Shown in pieces: positions 59,965-64,000 of a stretch of DNA of 64,000 nt. The notes below the pieces were generated by a model. That model was not told where the DNA came from. It was given only the letters and a program-made list of their open reading frames with translations, and searched no databases. Source of the stretch: Corallococcus caeni (lineage in GTDB: Bacteria; Myxococcota; Myxococcia; Myxococcales; Myxococcaceae); the NCBI RefSeq assembly GCF_036245865.1, contig NZ_BTTW01000003.1, positions 744,001 to 808,000 of the forward strand, read 5' to 3'. Position 1 is the stretch's first letter. Each line of letters begins with the position of its first letter. Position numbers and translations under genes: made by a program.

Positions 59965-60067
59965 GCCCTCGGAGGAGTTGCCGCCGGTGTCTTCGTTGGG
60001 ATGAAGAGCAGGACGTCGCGCTCGCTACCGCGTAGAGTCTCCTCTCACCTTTCGACATGAGGACATC

Positions 60068-60466
60068 ATGAAAGAGCAGATCATCTTCAACCTGGCGGTC
60101 AAGGACCTGGATAGATCCAAGGCCTTCTTTTCCGCTCTCGGCTTCAGCTTCAAGCCCCAATTCAGCAACGAGAGCGCGGCGTTCATGGACATCGTGGATG
60201 GCAGCATCCATGCCATGCTGACGACCGAAGCGTTCTTCAAGACGCTCACCAACAAGCCCGTCGCGCAGGCGAAGGACGCCAACGAGGTCGTCATCTGCCT
60301 GAACTGCGACAGCCGGGAGGAGGTGGACAGTCTGATCGCCAAGGCCGCCGCCGCTGGCGCTCGCATTCCGCATCCGCCCGAGGACAACGGCTTCATGTAT
60401 GACCAGGGCTTCGAGGACCTCGACGGCCACCTGTGGAACCTGGTCTGGTCGGCGCCGCAGCCTTGA
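60068..60466 (+). CDS. VOC (glyoxalase-fold) protein, single domain
   Basis: A 132-residue protein starting QIIFNLAVKDLDRSKAFFSA, with DGSIHAMLTT in the middle and DQGFEDLDGHLWNLVW at the end, the usual VOC layout in which Glu/His near the C-terminus help bind a metal. Related small VOC proteins are annotated as glyoxalase or extradiol dioxygenase; substrate unknown. GAGG at 60058 precedes ATG 60068. The gene stands alone between the SBBP gene and Kelch paralogue B. Confidence 0.87.
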   Translation: MKEQIIFNLAVKDLDRSKAFFSALGFSFKPQFSNESAAFMDIVDGSIHAMLTTEAFFKTLTNKPVAQAKDANEVVICLNCDSREEVDSLIAKAAAAGARIPHPPEDNGFMYDQGFEDLDGHLWNLVWSAPQP

Positions 60467-60669
60467 TGCGGCCGGCCGGCCAGGCGGCGAGGAGGTGCGA
60501 CGGACGACGCCAGAGGCCCGAGAAGGCCCCCCGTCGTCAGTCATAGGACGGCGCACCACCTGTCCGGCCCATGGGCGGCAATGCCTTCCATCCTGGATAG
60601 TCGCCCCAATCGCAAACAGGTGAGCCCTCTCGCGCGTCGCTCCAAGTCCTCTCATCCGCTGCGGTTGCT

Positions 60670-60690
60670 TCGCGAGCCTCACGCTCGCGG
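60670..60690 (+). promoter_or_regulatory. Leader hairpin of Kelch paralogue B
   Basis: CGCGAGC-CTCAC-GCTCGCG forms a 7-bp perfect stem 14 nt before ATG 60705, immediately upstream of the GAGGGGG ribosome binding site. It matches the hairpin before paralogue A in position, loop size and most bases. Confidence 0.5.
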
Positions 60691-60704
60691 CGAGGGGGAC
60701 GGAC

Positions 60705-62948
60705 ATGAAAAGAGCAGGCCTTCACCTGATGCTGGCGCTCGCGGTGGCGCTGTTCGCGGGCTGTGGGGACACGACAGGGGACACCGGGACGGCGCGCTTC
60801 GCCGTCTCGGTGCCGCAATCCCTCTCATCCGCCATCACCCGCGTCGCGGTCGCCTCGGGCGGGCCGGACATCCGCACCGTCTGGGTGGACCTGGCGCCCA
60901 CGAATGGCGTGTGGGGCGGCACCATCGGCAACATCCCCGCCGGCACTGGCCGTGCCTTCGCCGCGCGGGCCTATGACGCCTCCGGCACCCTGCTCTTCGC
61001 GGGCTCCGCCTCCGGCGTCTCCATCCTCGCGGACCAGACGACCCTCGTCGCCATCACCCTCCAGCAGCTCAACCCACCACCGCCCTTCGACAACGAAGCG
61101 CCGCTCATCGACTACGTCGTTGCCAATCCCAGCACCGTGACGGCCGGAGGCACCGTCTCGCTGATCTCCTACGCGCATGACCCGAACCCGGAGGACACGC
61201 TCAGCTACGCCTGGAGCGCCACCGCGGGCACGTTCTCCTCGCCCTCCGAGCGCGACACCTCGTGGACGGCGCCCGCGACCACCGGCATTCAAACACTGAC
61301 GCTCACCGTGACGGACTCGCGCGGCCTGGCCTCCAGCGCGCTCTTGCGCGTCAACGTCCTGCCCGCGGGCGAAGGTGAGGCCGAGCTGTCCATCTCCTTC
61401 AACAGCGCGCCGGTGGTCACCTCGCTCGATGCCGCGCCCACGCAACTCGTCGTCGGGCAGCCGACGTCGGTGTCCGTCACGGCGACGGATCCGGACGGAG
61501 ACGCGCTCTCCTATTCCTGGAGCGCGTCGTGCGCGGGCACCTGGACCGATGCGTCCTCCAGCACCGCTGGATTCACGCCCTCGCTCGTGCCCGCGGAGGC
61601 CTGCAACAACTGCCGGCTGACGGTCTCCGTGTCCGACGGGCGCGGAGGGCACAACACGGGCACCGTCGCCCTGTGCGTCTCCAGCACGCCTCCCCTCAAC
61701 CCCCTGCAGCCCGTCATCCTGCGCTCCTACCGCTCCTCGGACACGGCCCTCCCGGGAGAGGTGCTCACGTATGAGGTGGCCGCCAGCGACCCGCAGGGCT
61801 CCGCGCTCACCTTCTCCTGGGACTCCAGTACCGGCACGACAGGCGCTCCGGCGCAGGTCGGCAACCACAGCCGCATCACCTGGACGGCGCCCGTGTGCAT
61901 CCGCCCGGGCACGACTCCGTCCATCACCGTCACCGTGACGAATGCCTTCGACCTCACGACCACCCGGAGCTTCACGGTGGCGGGGCTGCCGGAGTGCACC
62001 CTCGTAGGCCGGTGGGATCCCACCGGGCCCATGGCCGGCGGGCCCCGGTGGGGTCACACCGCGACGCTGTTGCCGGATGGCCGGGTGCTCATCGCGGGAG
62101 GAAGCGCTCAGAAATGGAGCTTCTTCCTCGACTCGACGGAGCTTTACGACCCGGTCACGAACACCTGGACCCCTGGCGCCCCCATGAACGTGCGCCGCCT
62201 CTACCACTCGGCGACGTTGCTGCGTGACGGCCGGGTCCTCGTCGCGGGAGGCGAGGGCTTCGAGTTCTATTCCGCTCGGGCGGAGCTCTACGACCCGGCC
62301 ACGAACACCTGGACTCCGACGGGCTCCATGGCCCAGGGCCGCTCCAGGCAGCTGGCGGCGCTGCTTCCCGACGGCAAGGTGCTCGTGGCGGGAGGCGAGG
62401 ACATGAGCGGCGGCCTCACTTCCGCGGAGGTATACGACCCGGACACGGGCACCTGGAGTCCGGCGGGCGCCATGGCGGCCCCCCACTTCTTCTCCGCGGC
62501 GGTGCTGCCCACGGGCAAGGTGCTCACCACGGGAGACGCCGATGCCGAGGTGTATGACCCGGCCACGAGGAGCTGGAGCCCAACCGCGCCTCCGCTCGCG
62601 CACCTCGGTGTCTGGCCGGTGGTGCTGCCCACGGGCAAGGTGCTCGACGTGAGAGGCAGGGCGGCGCAGTTGTATGACCCCGTCCTGAACACCTGGAGCC
62701 TGACGGCCATGCCGCTCGAGCCCATTGGCGGCCCGGCGGTGCGGCTGCGCGACGGCAGGGGGTTCGTCGTGAGCTGGGTGGCGGAGCTCTATGAACCGGG
62801 CTCGGGCACGTGGAGGATGGCTCCTGCGCCGGCCATCCTTCGTAGCGGGTACACGGTGACGGCGCTGCTCGACGGCAGGGCGCTCGTCGCCGGCACACCC
62901 CCCAACACCGAAACGGACGAGGAGTCGGCGGAGGTCTTCACGCCATGA
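60705..62948 (+). CDS. Ig-like/Kelch lipoprotein, inverted paralogue B
   Basis: A 747-residue counterpart of the protein encoded at 55965-58226. Signal MLALAVALFAGC, the same N-terminal domain (FAVSVPQSLSSAITRVAVAS), three Ig-like domains (TLSYAWSATAG, ALSYSWSASC, ALTFSWDSSTG), then Kelch repeats (HTATLLPDGRVLIAGG, SAEVYDPDTGTWSP). The Kelch part has diverged more than the N-terminal half, with shorter blades near the end. ATG 60705 is supported by GAGGGGG. It runs in the opposite direction to paralogue A, with SBBP and VOC genes between. Confidence 0.87.
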   Translation: MKRAGLHLMLALAVALFAGCGDTTGDTGTARFAVSVPQSLSSAITRVAVASGGPDIRTVWVDLAPTNGVWGGTIGNIPAGTGRAFAARAYDASGTLLFAGSASGVSILADQTTLVAITLQQLNPPPPFDNEAPLIDYVVANPSTVTAGGTVSLISYAHDPNPEDTLSYAWSATAGTFSSPSERDTSWTAPATTGIQTLTLTVTDSRGLASSALLRVNVLPAGEGEAELSISFNSAPVVTSLDAAPTQLVVGQPTSVSVTATDPDGDALSYSWSASCAGTWTDASSSTAGFTPSLVPAEACNNCRLTVSVSDGRGGHNTGTVALCVSSTPPLNPLQPVILRSYRSSDTALPGEVLTYEVAASDPQGSALTFSWDSSTGTTGAPAQVGNHSRITWTAPVCIRPGTTPSITVTVTNAFDLTTTRSFTVAGLPECTLVGRWDPTGPMAGGPRWGHTATLLPDGRVLIAGGSAQKWSFFLDSTELYDPVTNTWTPGAPMNVRRLYHSATLLRDGRVLVAGGEGFEFYSARAELYDPATNTWTPTGSMAQGRSRQLAALLPDGKVLVAGGEDMSGGLTSAEVYDPDTGTWSPAGAMAAPHFFSAAVLPTGKVLTTGDADAEVYDPATRSWSPTAPPLAHLGVWPVVLPTGKVLDVRGRAAQLYDPVLNTWSLTAMPLEPIGGPAVRLRDGRGFVVSWVAELYEPGSGTWRMAPAPAILRSGYTVTALLDGRALVAGTPPNTETDEESAEVFTP

Positions 62949-62974
62949 GGCGCGCGCGGCGGCGCCGCACCCGG

Positions 62975-63574
62975 CTACTTCACCGTGTCGGTCGCCACCG
63001 CGCCGTTCGGAGCCGCGCTCCCGGCGGCCGAGGCCGAGGCCTTCGCTTCGGCCTCGGCGAGGTCCTTCAACGTGGCGAGCCCCGCCTCGAAGTCCGAGCC
63101 GACCATCTTGTCCACGTCCATGAACACGGAGAACGCCTTGCTCAGGAAGCCGTTCTGGCCAGACATCACCCACGTGACGCGGGTGTCATTGCCGGCCGGC
63201 TCGAACCGGAAGACCGTTTCGTTGGTGGCCTCGAACGGCTTGACGAAGTCGAGCTGGAGCTGGATCTGCTCGGGCGGCTTGAGCGACGCAATGGTCATCT
63301 TGCCCTCGCTGGAGTTGTCCGTGCTGGTCCAGGTGACCGAGTGGCCCACCGTGGCGGGAACGCCCGCGTAGGTGTCCTTCCGGACGGGGTCGGGCTTCAT
63401 GAACGGCGACCAGGTCGCCACCTTGTTGAAGTCCGCCACGAGCCCGTACACCACGCTGGCCGGCGCGCGCACCGTGGTGGAGCGCTTGATCTCGAAGTTG
63501 GAAGGACGTGTCGCGACGAAGCCGAGGAACGCGACGAGGACGACGGCGGCACCGAGCAGGATCTTCTTGAGCAT
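62975..63574 (-). CDS. SRPBCC-fold (START/polyketide-cyclase-like) membrane-anchored protein
   Basis: A 199-residue protein with one N-terminal hydrophobic helix (ILLGAAVVLVAFLGFVA), then an SRPBCC domain: FEIKRSTTVRAPASVVYGLV, VATWSPFMKPDP and TRVTWVMSGQNGFLSKAFS. This matches the family of periplasmic or membrane-bound lipid/hydrophobic-ligand binding proteins often annotated as polyketide cyclase. The C-terminus is an Ala/Glu-rich helix and tail. ATG 63574 gives the anchor; the upstream frame is Arg-rich shadow. It is convergent with Kelch paralogue B, 26 bp apart. Confidence 0.87.
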   Translation of the reverse strand: MLKKILLGAAVVLVAFLGFVATRPSNFEIKRSTTVRAPASVVYGLVADFNKVATWSPFMKPDPVRKDTYAGVPATVGHSVTWTSTDNSSEGKMTIASLKPPEQIQLQLDFVKPFEATNETVFRFEPAGNDTRVTWVMSGQNGFLSKAFSVFMDVDKMVGSDFEAGLATLKDLAEAEAKASASAAGSAAPNGAVATDTVK

Positions 63575-63790
63575 GCGGGACTCCTCATTCCGACGTGGAT
63601 TTGCCCCTACGTCGAACGAGCCCCCGGGAAATCGACGCGCCCGGAATCTTTTCCGGGGCCGCGCCCAACCCCTCGGAACCACAGGGAGGACACCCAAGGG
63701 GGAACCCGCCTGGGAGCGCCCTTGAGGCGACGGTCCCGCTCCACGGCCCACGGCCATACCTTCATGACGGTGCGCGAAGGGAGGGAACCC

Positions 63791-64000
63791 ATGGCGCCGG
63801 CACTCCTCACGGACCTCTATGAGCTCACGATGGTGGACGCCTACCTGGCCGAGGGGCTCAACGAGGAGGCAGCGTTCAGCCTCTTCGTCCGCCGGCTGCC
63901 CGCGCGCCGCAACTTCCTGCTGGCGTGCGGCCTGGAGCAGGCCCTCACCTACCTGGAGACGCTCCGCTTCTCCCCAGCCGACCTCTCCTGGCTGGAGTCG
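63791..64000 (+). CDS. Nicotinate phosphoribosyltransferase, N-terminal part
   Basis: The first 70 residues, running off the right edge: ALLTDLYELTMVDAYLAEG, FSLFVRRLPARRNFLLACG and LEQALTYLETLRFS. This is the standard N-terminus of bacterial NAPRTase (PncB), which makes nicotinate mononucleotide in NAD salvage. GAAGGGAGGG precedes ATG 63791. The subtype resembles PncB2-like proteins in opening directly with the LLTDLYELTM block. Confidence 0.9.
   Translation, partial: MAPALLTDLYELTMVDAYLAEGLNEEAAFSLFVRRLPARRNFLLACGLEQALTYLETLRFSPADLSWLES

Overview
The window is very GC-rich, its genes are tightly packed and often overlap by 4 nt (ATGA or GTGA junctions), and it holds an almost complete myxochelin siderophore locus. 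Together with a DUF5953-type gene and many Kelch/propeller lipoproteins this points to a myxobacterium of the Myxococcus/Corallococcus group. I see no rRNA, tRNA, CRISPR array or recognisable transposase. All assignments come from reading motifs; no database search was run.

Layout. (1) 1-4.6 kb: the end of a small protein, a two-domain VOC protein, a pair of bacterial PH-domain membrane proteins (YdbS/YdbT type) and, convergently, a fused dihydroxyacetone kinase. (2) 4.8-22.1 kb: the myxochelin locus, in order exporter mxcK, aminotransferase mxcL, then mxcC-mxcD-mxcE-mxcF-mxcG, a class II DAHP synthase, the receptor mxcH and the lipoprotein mxcI. Three Fur-box-like palindromes precede mxcK, mxcC and mxcH. 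DAHP synthase feeds the shikimate route, MxcD/F/C turn chorismate into 2,3-dihydroxybenzoate (DHB), MxcE and the carrier domain of MxcF activate it, MxcG couples it to lysine and releases it reductively, and MxcL aminates the aldehyde (myxochelin B). MxcK exports and MxcH re-imports the siderophore. A strong hairpin ends the locus.

(3) 22.1-32.5 kb: a secreted M19-type dipeptidase-like lipoprotein; a four-TM membrane protein; then, on the minus strand, a two-gene RADAR anti-phage system (rdrA AAA+ ATPase, rdrB adenosine-deaminase-fold protein with all metal and catalytic motifs intact). Beyond it lie a broken lipoprotein, a DUF5953 gene and a YciI-like gene. (4) 32.6-43.6 kb: a penicillin/AHL-acylase-type Ntn hydrolase, a two-gene NAD-linked formate dehydrogenase, and a four-gene MacAB-like efflux system.

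(5) 43.7-64 kb: a patchwork of stress-type genes (VTT membrane protein, phosphoribosyltransferase, Hsp20, flippase-like protein, CBS-domain protein, a shrunken P-type ATPase and, at the right edge, nicotinate phosphoribosyltransferase) mixed with secreted Kelch, beta-propeller, DUF4091 and di-haem peroxidase proteins. This part shows clear rearrangement: a duplicated flippase gene with a precise in-frame internal deletion, a P-type ATPase cut to 264 aa by two in-frame deletions, a fragment of the VTT gene, and two closely related Ig/Kelch lipoprotein genes in inverted orientation that keep a similar leader hairpin. The stress gene set resembles the content of the mycobacterial DosR dormancy regulon.
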